The notes under the pieces were generated by a model. The model saw nothing but the letters and a program-made list of their open reading frames with translations. It made no database searches and was not told where the DNA came from. A stretch of 64,000 bases of DNA from Galbibacter pacificus (lineage in GTDB: Bacteria > Bacteroidota > Bacteroidia > Flavobacteriales > Flavobacteriaceae), in the NCBI RefSeq assembly GCF_029603155.1, contig NZ_JAPMUA010000001.1, positions 558,001 through 622,000 of the forward strand, written 5' to 3'. Position numbers and translations under genes: made by a program. Below are positions 36,237 through 44,860 of this stretch, in pieces (positions within the stretch are counted from its first letter, which is position 1; each line of letters opens with the position of its first letter).

Positions 36237-37139
36237 TTATTGATTGTAAATTTCGGCAAATTCCCGGGCGAATTCAGTAAATTTCACCTTGCCGGGTTCC
36301 GGCCGGTTGTGATAATAATCTTTGTACAGATGGCCATTTCTTTGGGCAGCCTGCATCTCTACAAACCCTTTGGACAATTCTGCATTCATTCCATGTGAGC
36401 GCATACGGTTCAACATATCCTGGTCGGAAATGGTCATCCATTTTAAATCCGGTCTGCCTATAGCCGTACCAAGTGTTTTCGCAATTTCCACCGCTGAAAT
36501 TTCTTCACTGGCAATATACCGTACCTCCCTTCCTTTAAATTCCGAACCCATTTCACGGGCGATGGTGTGGGCGATATCCAGCGGTGCGACCCATGGTTCT
36601 TTTGCGGTGCCGCCAAAGTTTTGGACAATGGCCCCTTCTGCCTTTATAGTGGGGATGGACCGTAAGAGGTTGGTGTAGAATCCAACGGGCCGCATATATT
36701 TTATTAAAAAGGCAGCGGGCAGTCTGTTTAAGACCTGTTCTACATGATGATGATATTTCAAGGCCCCTATGCCGTTAGCTGTATGGGCACCGATCGTACT
36801 TAAATAGATAATCTTCTTAATCCCGGTTTGTTCAAGTACCTTTTTGTAATTGTGGGCCATTTTGATAAATCCCGATTCAAAATCGACCTTGTCGTCCATT
36901 GCGCTTCCCATGGCCTCCCATATCCCCATAAGGTATACGGCATCTGATCCATCAAAGGCACGCTTTAGGAACTCCGTATCCATGATTGTACCTATGGCCG
37001 CCCTTGCGCCCATTGCCTCAATTTCCCTTTTTCTTTCGGCCGTACTACTGATAAGGGTTACCGCATGTCCGTTTTTAATTAATTCCCGGGTCAGGGGTTT
37101 TCCTATGTTCCCCAAGGAACCCATTGCTGTTATTTTCAT
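36237..37139 (-). CDS. NmrA-like NAD(P)H-binding oxidoreductase
   Basis: 300 residues. Atypical short-chain dehydrogenase fold starting ITAMGSLGNIGKPLTRELIKNGH (glycine-rich nucleotide loop), followed by STAERKREIEAMGA, which fits binding of the adenosine phosphate, then VYLMGIW and KIIYLSTIGAH. The YxxxK pair of classical dehydrogenases is not evident, as usual in NmrA-like proteins, which act as redox sensors or quinone/epoxide reductases. It is the first gene of a two-gene operon with an AraC regulator 15 bp downstream. Confidence 0.85.
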   Translation of the reverse strand: MKITAMGSLGNIGKPLTRELIKNGHAVTLISSTAERKREIEAMGARAAIGTIMDTEFLKRAFDGSDAVYLMGIWEAMGSAMDDKVDFESGFIKMAHNYKKVLEQTGIKKIIYLSTIGAHTANGIGALKYHHHVEQVLNRLPAAFLIKYMRPVGFYTNLLRSIPTIKAEGAIVQNFGGTAKEPWVAPLDIAHTIAREMGSEFKGREVRYIASEEISAVEIAKTLGTAIGRPDLKWMTISDQDMLNRMRSHGMNAELSKGFVEMQAAQRNGHLYKDYYHNRPEPGKVKFTEFAREFAEIYNQ

Positions 37140-37161
37140 TTTTGATCGTTTTTATTAAATA

Positions 37162-37217
37162 CAAAATTCAACAATCACATGCCGGGATATGTATCCATAT
37201 CTTTTCCCGATGTATCC
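37162..37217 (-). promoter_or_regulatory. Tandem AraC-type repeats and promoter of the NmrA-AraC operon
   Basis: ATGTATCC occurs at 37189-37196 and 37210-37217, 21 bp apart (two helical turns), as AraC half-sites usually are. After 19 bp toward the gene, GAATTTTG on the minus strand (37162-37169) is one base from TAnnTTTG. The co-transcribed AraC protein is the likely binder. The rest of the 260-bp gap (37218-37399) shows nothing. Confidence 0.5.
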
Positions 37218-37399
37218 AAAATGAAACATATCAACGTAAAGTTCAAAACAGGGCCTTACATAAAAGCGTTGGGCTTATGCCGCGCCCCATAGTATGTTCG
37301 AAAAAACGATGATTGTCATAACCAACAATAACAGGGTTGTATCTAAAGGCCATTCAGCGTAAGATCATCCTAATGATCAGGTGGAAAAGGGGACCGTTA

Positions 37400-38371
37400 T
37401 CATTTAAATTTACTGGGGACAATGCCAAATTTCTTTTTAAAGGCGGTGGTAAAATGTTGCGGGTTTTTATAGCCGACCATTTCGGAAACCTGAGAGATGC
37501 TTAGGTTTTTCTGAGCTAATAGTTTTTTAGCCCTGTGCATTTTAATATCATTGATATAACCGAATACGGTAGTGCCAACAAGTTCCCTGAACCCTTTTTT
37601 TAAGGTAAATTCGTTCGTTCCTATGAGTTTTGCCAGCTTGGGGATGGTAATCTGTGCATCGTAGTTGTTTATGATGTGTTCCTTGGCCCGCTGAATTTTA
37701 ACGGCATCCAACTCCGATAGGGTCGAGCTGGGGGCCGTGGAATCATAGCGGCACTGGTCCAGCTGTAAAAGCAGTAACTCCAATACCTTGGCATGAAGGA
37801 AAATTTTTCGGTAATGCCCCTTCCAGGGCGACTCAATAATTTCTTCTAAAATTAGCGCTATGGCAGGGGTGATGGGGAAATTACTGTGCTGTAAATATCC
37901 GGTCTGCCGGTTCTGTATGAGATTTTTAAAAGTATCAAATGCCTTACCCCGTGGCATGAAACCTTCAAAAAAAGAAGGCGCCAATTGGATGTTTATAAAA
38001 TGCATTTTCTTTTCCTTGAACTCAATAAGGGCATGGTTATTGGCACAATGGAAGAGATTATGGGTATCGCCCTTAAAACGCTGTTTTTCTTCGGTGTCGG
38101 GTAAATGTGCCTTGACGGTCCCTTTTAAAACAAAAATCATTTCAATGGTAGCATCGGTATAGTTACAGTGGACCTGCATTGGTCTTGACACGGTCAGTTT
38201 CCCATGGCCTATTTTAAGGTCGTCATATACTATTTCCTTATACCAGCCTGAAAAATACGGTTCCTTAAACTCACTGTATAATTCCTTGGTGTTACAATCA
38301 TCTTTTTGGATATCCTTTTTTCCAAAATTAAATTCCGTCAGCCTGGAATTGTTCTTGTTTACCTCCAACAT
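37400..38371 (-). CDS. PchR-like AraC-family regulator of the iron locus
   Basis: 323 residues. N-terminal ~200 residues of the PchR/siderophore-regulator kind (MQVHCNYTDATIEMIFVLKG), C-terminal double HTH (TIPKLAKLIGTNEFTLKKGFRELVGTTV and LSISQVSEMVGYKNPQHFTTAFKKKFG). PchR proteins bind a ferric siderophore and activate the cognate receptor. It is divergent from the methyltransferase-like gene. A 33-bp box starts only 12 bp before its ATG and recurs twice in the locus, which suggests autoregulation plus activation of three plus-strand units. Confidence 0.9.
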   Translation of the reverse strand: MLEVNKNNSRLTEFNFGKKDIQKDDCNTKELYSEFKEPYFSGWYKEIVYDDLKIGHGKLTVSRPMQVHCNYTDATIEMIFVLKGTVKAHLPDTEEKQRFKGDTHNLFHCANNHALIEFKEKKMHFINIQLAPSFFEGFMPRGKAFDTFKNLIQNRQTGYLQHSNFPITPAIALILEEIIESPWKGHYRKIFLHAKVLELLLLQLDQCRYDSTAPSSTLSELDAVKIQRAKEHIINNYDAQITIPKLAKLIGTNEFTLKKGFRELVGTTVFGYINDIKMHRAKKLLAQKNLSISQVSEMVGYKNPQHFTTAFKKKFGIVPSKFK

Positions 38372-38382
38372 ATTTATTATTT

Positions 38383-38445
38383 CGTATTACGTAGGTTTTA
38401 TTCCGTTTAGCGTAATTACGGTACGAATTACCTCCATTATATTTG
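38383..38445 (+). promoter_or_regulatory. AraC-type box 1 and promoter of the methyltransferase-like gene
   Basis: The 33-bp box (38383-38415) contains TTACGTAGG and, 20 bp on, TTAGCGTAA, i.e. tandem half-sites. A 22-bp gap follows, then TATATTTG (38438-38445), a perfect -7 element. Boxes 2 (39186) and 3 (42354) share most positions and the same 22-bp gap. Confidence 0.7.
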
Positions 38446-38458
38446 TCTCCAAAGTTAG

Positions 38459-38481
38459 TTATTTATATTTAATCTAAATAA
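38459..38481. promoter_or_regulatory. Fur-like dyad 1
   Basis: A 23-bp imperfect dyad with TTATTTATA facing TCTAAATAA, lying just after the predicted transcription start. Similar dyads follow boxes 2 and 3. It fits an iron-dependent Fur-type repressor site; the protein is inferred. Confidence 0.45.
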
Positions 38482-38526
38482 GATTAATAACTATTTTTAA
38501 TCCTTAATTTAAAACAAGCCATTAAA

Positions 38527-39168
38527 ATGAAAGCGGAAATTGCCATGGAGAATTGGGAAGGGGGGCCGGGAGGGGCCCTTATAAATGCGTCCAATATCGA
38601 AACTATTGAATTGGAGTATAGGGATGCCGTTAAGCTTGTTGTTGAATCGTTGCGTCTTTACCCGAAATTGCGGTTGTTGGATTTATATTTTGGGAAGAAT
38701 CCGCTGTTGCCTTTTTTCTTTAAGGCAAGTCCTCTCAGTTACTTCGGGTTTGAGACCGCTAACAAACTTGTTGAAAAAAGTAAAGCGGATTACCAATATT
38801 ATATTCGACAGCGCAAGGCTGTTTTTGACGATTTTGATGGCCTGCACATCCCTTATGTAATGAACTTTTTTCATCGCGTAATCAGTATCAGCCCAAGAAT
38901 AGACCCCTATCTTATTGAAGCATATCTTCAGGAGGCCTATAGGGTAATGGCCCCTGGCGGGGTCATGGTCTTTACGTTTAAAATTAAAAATTATGAACAG
39001 GCACTGCAACTTATTCAACGTGCCCGGTTATCCCCTTTTAGGATCGATGATTTAAAAATTTTAAATATGAATTTAGAGGACCCTTTATTGGTTAACCACA
39101 AATCGGTCTTTTTTGTATTGACCAAAGCGGTTGTAAAAAAGATACCCGATGAAGGATCCCAGCAGTAG
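38527..39168 (+). CDS. SAM-methyltransferase-like protein of the iron locus
   Basis: 213 residues, cytosolic. The block EAYLQEAYRVMAPGGVMVFTFK is the post-motif region of class I SAM-dependent methyltransferases (motif 'LxPGG'), and LRLLDLYFGKNPLLPFFFKA could be a degenerate motif I: the glycine-rich GxGxG loop is missing. It may therefore have lost SAM binding or act on an unusual substrate. It is the first gene after the divergent AraC gene and is preceded by AraC box 1 and a Fur-like dyad, so it belongs to the iron regulon. No siderophore-biosynthesis genes are visible. Confidence 0.6.
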   Translation: MKAEIAMENWEGGPGGALINASNIETIELEYRDAVKLVVESLRLYPKLRLLDLYFGKNPLLPFFFKASPLSYFGFETANKLVEKSKADYQYYIRQRKAVFDDFDGLHIPYVMNFFHRVISISPRIDPYLIEAYLQEAYRVMAPGGVMVFTFKIKNYEQALQLIQRARLSPFRIDDLKILNMNLEDPLLVNHKSVFFVLTKAVVKKIPDEGSQQ

Positions 39169-39185
39169 CAAATATATGGGGATTC

Positions 39186-39248
39186 CCTATTGCGTAGGTA
39201 TTTTTCCGTTTTGCGTATGATCAGAGGCGAAAGGTTGAAATATATTTG
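39186..39248 (+). promoter_or_regulatory. AraC-type box 2 and promoter of the flavoprotein gene
   Basis: The 33-bp box is at 39186-39218 (half-sites TTGCGTAGG and TTTGCGTAT). After 22 bp comes TATATTTG (39241-39248), a perfect -7 element. It lies right after the methyltransferase-like gene, giving the next unit its own promoter. Confidence 0.7.
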
Positions 39249-39250
39249 CA

Positions 39251-39273
39251 TTATTTAGACTGTGTCTTAATAA
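39251..39273. promoter_or_regulatory. Fur-like dyad 2
   Basis: TTATTTAGAC, spacer TGT, GTCTTAATAA: the most symmetric of the three dyads, placed at the predicted transcription start. Confidence 0.5.
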
Positions 39274-39311
39274 AGGAAGCGTCAATTGAAATAAAAGCTA
39301 AGCATTTTAAA

Positions 39312-40367
39312 ATGATCAAAACAGATATACTTATTATCGGAGCGGGCCCCACGGGACTGTTCACGGTATTTGAAGCCGGTCTATTAAAACTCAAATGTCA
39401 TTTAATAGATGCCTTGCCGCAACCTGGGGGGCAATGTTCGGAGATTTATCCCAAAAAGCCCATTTATGATATTCCGGCCTTTCCGGAAATTCTAGCGGGG
39501 GATTTGGTAAACAACCTTTTGGAACAGATAAGGCCATTCGAGGCCGGGTACACCTTGGGCGAGCGTGCAGAGACCATAGAAAGACTGGAAGACGGGACCT
39601 TTATCGTAACAACAAACAAAGGCACGCAACATCATGCTCCGGTAGTGGTCATCGCTGGGGGATTGGGGAGCTTTGAGCCCAGGAAGCCGCAACTGGAAAA
39701 CATTGCCAGGTATGAAGATAATGGCGTTGCATACATGATCAAGGACCCGGAAGCCTACCGGGATAAAAAGGTATTGATAGCCGGGGGCGGCGATTCTGCA
39801 TTGGACTGGTCCATTTTCTTGTCCGGGGTAGCTTCTGAAGTATATTTGGTTCATAGGCGAAATGAATTTAGGGGCGCCTTGGATTCGGTTGAAAAAGTAG
39901 CCGAACTTTCCAAAAAAGGAAAAATCGAACTCATAACCGAAGCCGAAGTAACCCATTTGCACGGAAATGAGAAATTGGAGGCTGTAACCGTAAAACATTT
40001 AAAGGACGGGGAGTCTCATATAGAAGTGGATAATTTTATCCCTTTGTTCGGGCTTTCGCCAAAATTGGGGCCTATCGGGAATTGGGGCCTGGAAATTGAA
40101 AAAAATGCGATAAAAGTGGACAATTCTTACGATTATGCTACGAACATCCCGGGGATCTATGCCATTGGGGACGTAAACACCTATCCCGGAAAGTTAAAGT
40201 TAATTCTTTCCGGTTTCCACGAGGCGGCCATTATGTGCCAAAGTGCTTACCAGCGCATTTTCCCCGATAAGAAATATGTCATGAAATACACCACGGTAGG
40301 GGGTGTACAAGGTTTTGACGGCACCAAAAAAGAAGCTAAAAAAGAAGTGGTAAAGCGTATCTCATAA
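39312..40367 (+). CDS. Ferredoxin/flavodoxin-NADP+ reductase, thioredoxin-reductase-like type
   Basis: 351 residues from the ATG at 39312 (MIKTDILIIGAGPTG); the 22 codons before it are leader sequence overlapping the Fur-like dyad. FAD motif GAGPTG at the N terminus, NADPH motif AGGGDSALDW in the middle, and the closing GIYAIGDVNTYPGK. It has no CxxC redox pair, which marks the type-2 ferredoxin-NADP reductase group rather than thioredoxin reductase. In an iron locus it may supply electrons to reduce the ferric complex inside the cell. It is followed after 85 bp by the DUF3649-like gene. Confidence 0.9.
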   Translation: MIKTDILIIGAGPTGLFTVFEAGLLKLKCHLIDALPQPGGQCSEIYPKKPIYDIPAFPEILAGDLVNNLLEQIRPFEAGYTLGERAETIERLEDGTFIVTTNKGTQHHAPVVVIAGGLGSFEPRKPQLENIARYEDNGVAYMIKDPEAYRDKKVLIAGGGDSALDWSIFLSGVASEVYLVHRRNEFRGALDSVEKVAELSKKGKIELITEAEVTHLHGNEKLEAVTVKHLKDGESHIEVDNFIPLFGLSPKLGPIGNWGLEIEKNAIKVDNSYDYATNIPGIYAIGDVNTYPGKLKLILSGFHEAAIMCQSAYQRIFPDKKYVMKYTTVGGVQGFDGTKKEAKKEVVKRIS

Positions 40368-40452
40368 ATATGTCCTACCCCCCATTAGATATAAAAAGCA
40401 ATTGCACACGATCGGTATCCATTGTGATTGTCCGAACAAACCAAACAGATAA

Positions 40453-40746
40453 ATGCCTGCCAATAAAAAATATTTAACAAAATCCCCCCTTCAGAAATTC
40501 GCAAAAATAACTGCTGCTTTTATCGGGGGATACATCCTTACCGAAGCCTTTTTTATGGTCCTGATTGCCTGGACGGCCCCGGCCTCTATGATATTTACCT
40601 TGCGGTATGCCGGTTTTGTCTTATGGGCGGTACTGATGATCATAGCTTTTATCGCCAAAAATGGCTGGTCCATATGGGGCATTTACCTATTGGCGACTTT
40701 GTCCCTGTCGTTAATCGCATACTGTGGAAACACAATTATTCCCTAA
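40453..40746 (+). CDS. Small membrane protein, DUF3649-like
   Basis: 97 residues with three hydrophobic segments. The pattern FAKITAAFIGGYILTEAFFMVLIAW followed by LRYAGFVLWAVLMIIAFIAKN resembles the small DUF3649 proteins that sit next to PepSY proteins in siderophore-uptake loci. It ends 14 bp before the PepSY start and so is co-transcribed with it. The function is unknown; a role in periplasmic ferric reduction or complex assembly with the PepSY protein is inferred only from association. Confidence 0.65.
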   Translation: MPANKKYLTKSPLQKFAKITAAFIGGYILTEAFFMVLIAWTAPASMIFTLRYAGFVLWAVLMIIAFIAKNGWSIWGIYLLATLSLSLIAYCGNTIIP

Positions 40747-40760
40747 TTCCCTATAGTTTT

Positions 40761-42341
40761 ATGACCAATCGCGTATACAATATCCTTTTTCATACCCATA
40801 CCATCAGCGGTATTGTCATTAGTGCCTTATTATATGTTATTTTCTTTACCGGCTCCATTTCCTTTCTAAGGGATGAAATCAATGCCTGGGAAAGAAACGA
40901 GCCAATTCAAGAACACTATTTCAGGAGCATAGATTTTGATACGGCCATTGAAAAATTGGATTCCGAAGAGAAATTATATAGCAAGGATGTAACCTTTTCG
41001 CACCGTTATTACGAGAAAAGGATTGGCGCCTTTGTTTCGCCCGCAAAAGATACCACGCTTGCCAAGGAGAAAAAGCAGGGGAGAAGAAGGGGCTTTTTCT
41101 ATCTCGATGCCGAAAAGCACCACAGGACCGACTATACCTCTAATTATTCCCTTGGGGAGTTTTTCTATAGGCTCCACTTTTTTGCACAACTTAATTTTTT
41201 TGGGCGTTCCGGGTACTTTTTATCCGGTTTGGTGGCATTATTCTTTCTCTTTGCGGTGGTTACCGGGGTAATCGTGCATTGGAAGAAGATTGTACCGAGC
41301 TTTTATGTTTTTCGCCCCAAGGCAAAATGGAAAACCATATGGACCGATGCCCATGTAGCCCTGGGACTAATAGGACTGCCTTACCAATTCATGTTTGCCG
41401 TAACAGGTGCCTTTTTAATTATAGGATATACGGTAATGCTGCCACCGGTTCAAAAATTTCTTTTTGATGATGACCAACAAGCTTTTAATAAAGTTGCAGA
41501 TTTCAATGAAGAAGAAGTCTATCCATTTATTGGGGAGCGTGCCAATTTCCATGTTTCTTACAACGATTTTATTAAAAAAACACAAGAAAAATGGCCCGAT
41601 TTGGTAATTAATGGCCTCAAAGTGATTAATTATGGCGATAAAAACATGCATATTCAGGTGAGCGGGTCGCCCGATTATAAAGATGCGCTTACCGGGGCGG
41701 GGCACCTTACCTTTAGGGCGAGCGATGGAAAGTTGGTAAAGGCAAAAAATCCGTATGAAGTATCTTATATTGAAGGGGCCAATGGTGTTTTAAGAAGGTT
41801 GCATTACGGCGATTACGGTGGGTATGGAATGAAGCTTATTTATCTCGTACTTGGGTTTGTAACGTGTTTTGTCATTATTTCCGGGGTGCTTATATGGCTG
41901 GTGGCCAGGGACAAGAAAAATGTTCCCGAATACAAAAGACGCTTTAACTCATGGCTGGTAAGAATATACATGGCCGTATGCTTGGGCATATATCCGGTTA
42001 CCGCATTCACCTTTTTGGTGGTAAAGCTCTTTGCCAATGGAACGCTTGTCGATCGCAAGGCCTTTATCAACCGGACGTTCTTTTGGTCATGGCTGGCGGT
42101 ATCGCTTCTTTTGCTGATAAAGAAAAACCATTATTCCATTAATAAGCTATGCCTTGTTTCTGGAGGAATTATAAGCTTAATGATTCCTTTTGCAAACGGA
42201 TTTATAACCGGAAACTGGTTATGGACCTCCGTTGAAAACGGATATTCCCAAATATTGGTAGTGGACCTTTTTTGGACATGCTCCGGGGTCATTTCCTTTC
42301 TCGTCCTATACAAAATGAAGCAGAAGGCGTCCAAGGCCTAA
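40761..42341 (+). CDS. PepSY-associated TM-helix protein, XusC-like
   Basis: 526 residues from the ATG at 40761 (MTNRVYNILFHTHTISG); the longer in-frame start at 40623 overlaps the preceding gene and is rejected. Four to five membrane helices, with the first helix carrying FHTHTISG and the later GRSGYFLSGLVALFFLF, and PepSY-type periplasmic segments between. Such proteins are thought to act as inner-membrane reductases that release iron from siderophores. The order of PepSY protein, TonB receptor and DUF4374 lipoprotein matches the components of the Bacteroides XusABC xenosiderophore system. Confidence 0.88.
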   Translation: MTNRVYNILFHTHTISGIVISALLYVIFFTGSISFLRDEINAWERNEPIQEHYFRSIDFDTAIEKLDSEEKLYSKDVTFSHRYYEKRIGAFVSPAKDTTLAKEKKQGRRRGFFYLDAEKHHRTDYTSNYSLGEFFYRLHFFAQLNFFGRSGYFLSGLVALFFLFAVVTGVIVHWKKIVPSFYVFRPKAKWKTIWTDAHVALGLIGLPYQFMFAVTGAFLIIGYTVMLPPVQKFLFDDDQQAFNKVADFNEEEVYPFIGERANFHVSYNDFIKKTQEKWPDLVINGLKVINYGDKNMHIQVSGSPDYKDALTGAGHLTFRASDGKLVKAKNPYEVSYIEGANGVLRRLHYGDYGGYGMKLIYLVLGFVTCFVIISGVLIWLVARDKKNVPEYKRRFNSWLVRIYMAVCLGIYPVTAFTFLVVKLFANGTLVDRKAFINRTFFWSWLAVSLLLLIKKNHYSINKLCLVSGGIISLMIPFANGFITGNWLWTSVENGYSQILVVDLFWTCSGVISFLVLYKMKQKASKA

Positions 42342-42353
42342 GGTCAATTATTC

Positions 42354-42416
42354 CGTATTACGTAGGTATTTATCCGCTTTGCGTATATGGGGACCCTGTT
42401 TAATATTATACTTTCG
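42354..42416 (+). promoter_or_regulatory. AraC-type box 3 and promoter of the TonB receptor operon
   Basis: The 33-bp box is at 42354-42386 (half-sites TTACGTAGG and TTTGCGTAT). After 22 bp comes TACTTTCG (42409-42416), one base from TAnnTTTG. It begins 12 bp after the PepSY stop. Confidence 0.68.
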
Positions 42417-42424
42417 CATAAAAT

Positions 42425-42447
42425 TTATATTAATTAAGTCTAAATAA
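42425..42447. promoter_or_regulatory. Fur-like dyad 3
   Basis: A 23-bp element ending GTCTAAATAA, with a weaker left arm TTATATTAA. It is located between the -7 element and the receptor ATG (42454). Confidence 0.4.
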
Positions 42448-42453
42448 AAATAA

Positions 42454-44829
42454 ATGCAAACCCTCATCCCCCGTACTATTATATTGATAGGCAGTCTGCT
42501 GCTAGGTTTTTTTTCTTTTCCACAGCAGGGAAAAACGACCGTAAGCGGCGTTGTAAAAGATACAAACGATAAGCCTATTTATGGGGCCACGGTATTGGTA
42601 GAACCTCTTAACAAAGGGGTGTCGACAGATGAACAGGGATATTTTCAGCTGAGTATCGGTACTGGCAACGGGTCCTATACCCTTAGGGTGACCTATTTGG
42701 GATTCGATGAAAAAAGGGTCCCAATCGAACTGGGTCAAACTGGTGAAAGCCCGTATAATATTGTGTTGGAAGAATCTTCATACGACCTTGATGAAGTGGT
42801 GGTCTCGGGAAAAAGTATCGTCAATCAGGTTAAGGAAAAGGCCTTTAACGTCAATGTGATCGATGCCAAGAAATTGCACAATACGACTTTGGACCTCGGG
42901 CATGCCCTGGACAGAACATCCGGGATCAGGGTGCGGGAGAGCGGCGGGGTGGGTTCCCAGATGAATTTTTCCCTGAACGGTTTTAGGGGGAAACAGGTAC
43001 GTTTTTTTATTGACGGTATTCCCATGGACAATTTTGGGTCTTCCTTTCAGCTTAATAACATTCCCGTAAACCTGGCGGAGCGGGTAGAGGTATACAAGGG
43101 GGTGGTCCCCATTGGCCTGGGTGCCGATGCCTTGGGCGGGGCGGTAAATATCATTACCAATACCTATGAAAAAAGCCATTTGGATGCTTCTTATTCTTAT
43201 GGTTCCTTTAATACGCACCGTTCCATGGTAAATGCCATTTATGTTTCTAAATCTGGATTTACGGCACAATTAAATGCCTATCAGAACTATTCGGACAACA
43301 ATTATGATGTTACGGTAGATGTAGCAGACATCAATACCGGGGAATACTATCCGGATCAAACCGTGGAGCGCTTTCACGACAAATACCATAATGAAACGGT
43401 CATTGCCAATATCGGGGTCGTCAACAAATCGTATGCAGACCAATTGTTACTGGGGGTAACTACCGGATCGAGTTACCGGGAAATTCAGACAGGGGCACGT
43501 ATTGTAAGTGTATTCGGGGCCTGGCACCGAAAAGGGAACATTCTTATGCCGAGTTTGAAATACATTAAAAAAGACTTTATAGCCAATGGGCTGGACGTCC
43601 GCTTGAATGCCAATTATAATTTTGGACAGGAAAAAAATATAGACACGCTGCATAGAAGATACAATTGGTTTGGCCAATATAAAGAATATGACAATCCCGG
43701 CGGGGAACGCTCTTATTCTTTATATGAATACCGGAACAACACGGGTATTGCAACGGCAAGTTTTGATTATGAATTATCCCAAAACCACAAATTTTCACTG
43801 AGCAACACCTTTAATACCTTTAACAGGAAAGGAGAAGACCAGCTGGACCCCGACAGTGAGATATACGAACAACCGCGAAAGACCATTAAGAACATTCTCG
43901 GGCTGGGATATGGGTATGAGGCCGAAAACTGGAGTGCCAATATTTTTGCCAAGCAGTATTTCCAGCAGAATAAATTCAGTCAATCCTATAACCCATCCGG
44001 CGACTATGGGGACATAGCCTATAGGGACCAGACCAATAAGTTCAGTTATCTGGGCTATGGCCTGGCCCTGACCCACTTCTTTAACGATGATTTCCAAATA
44101 AAGGCCTCTTTTGAAAAAAGTTACCGTATGCCCGAGACGGAGGAGCTCTATGGCGACCTTGTCAACCTGCAGGGGAATATTGATTTGAAACCCGAACAAA
44201 GTTATAATTACAATTTGGGGGCCAGCTACTGGTGGCATATGGGGACCCAACATCACATTAACTTGAATGCCAATGGTTTTTACAGGGATGCCAGCGATTT
44301 TATCCGCCCTGTTTTAAACAACAACCAGACCATGCAGGTAATGGATAATTTGGGGAGCGTTACCAATTTAGGGATCGAATCGGAAATTAGGTATCAGTAT
44401 AGGGAAAAATTTAGTGCCGGGGTGAACGTTACCTATCAGAACTTACGGAACAATACAAAGTACGAAGGCGGGCAGACTACCGAAAGTGTCGTGTACAGGG
44501 ACAGGATTCCAAACATGCCATATCTCTATGGAAATGCAGATATGAGTTATACGTTCCAAAATGTAGGGGGGACGGGCAACCTTTTATCTATTGGATATAA
44601 TATGCTGTATGTGCACGCATTTTACCTCTATTGGCCAAGTTTAGGCGATGATAAGTTCGATATTCCAGAGCAGATATCACAGGATTTCAATATTACCTAT
44701 ACCTGGAAAGAGGATTTACAGTTCACCTTTGAGTGCCGGAATATCTTCAATAAAAAGTTGTACGATAACTTCAGCTTGCAAAAACCCGGCAGAAGTTTTA
44801 CCGGAAAGATCAGGTATACCTTTTTTTAA
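42454..44829 (+). CDS. TonB-dependent siderophore-type receptor, XusA-like
   Basis: 791 residues. Signal peptide (LIGSLLLGFFSFPQQ), carboxypeptidase-regulatory-like domain (VSGVVKDTNDKPIYGATVLV), TonB-box region DLDEVVVSGK, plug with DRTSGIRVRESGG and GADALGGAVNIIT, then a 22-strand barrel ending GKIRYTFF. The length is that of siderophore receptors and shorter than SusC proteins, and no SusD partner is present. It is preceded by AraC box 3 and a Fur-like dyad, and followed by two DUF4374 lipoproteins that would act as its surface ligand-binding partners. The ligand is probably a ferric siderophore. Confidence 0.92.
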   Translation: MQTLIPRTIILIGSLLLGFFSFPQQGKTTVSGVVKDTNDKPIYGATVLVEPLNKGVSTDEQGYFQLSIGTGNGSYTLRVTYLGFDEKRVPIELGQTGESPYNIVLEESSYDLDEVVVSGKSIVNQVKEKAFNVNVIDAKKLHNTTLDLGHALDRTSGIRVRESGGVGSQMNFSLNGFRGKQVRFFIDGIPMDNFGSSFQLNNIPVNLAERVEVYKGVVPIGLGADALGGAVNIITNTYEKSHLDASYSYGSFNTHRSMVNAIYVSKSGFTAQLNAYQNYSDNNYDVTVDVADINTGEYYPDQTVERFHDKYHNETVIANIGVVNKSYADQLLLGVTTGSSYREIQTGARIVSVFGAWHRKGNILMPSLKYIKKDFIANGLDVRLNANYNFGQEKNIDTLHRRYNWFGQYKEYDNPGGERSYSLYEYRNNTGIATASFDYELSQNHKFSLSNTFNTFNRKGEDQLDPDSEIYEQPRKTIKNILGLGYGYEAENWSANIFAKQYFQQNKFSQSYNPSGDYGDIAYRDQTNKFSYLGYGLALTHFFNDDFQIKASFEKSYRMPETEELYGDLVNLQGNIDLKPEQSYNYNLGASYWWHMGTQHHINLNANGFYRDASDFIRPVLNNNQTMQVMDNLGSVTNLGIESEIRYQYREKFSAGVNVTYQNLRNNTKYEGGQTTESVVYRDRIPNMPYLYGNADMSYTFQNVGGTGNLLSIGYNMLYVHAFYLYWPSLGDDKFDIPEQISQDFNITYTWKEDLQFTFECRNIFNKKLYDNFSLQKPGRSFTGKIRYTFF

Positions 44830-44860
44830 CTAAAACCAATCGATTAAAAAAAATGGCATT

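Noticed and set aside
40623..40760. Longer N terminus for the PepSY protein
   Set aside because: It would overlap most of the DUF3649-like gene in another frame; the ATG at 40761, 14 bp after that gene's stop, begins with the conserved FHTHTISG helix.
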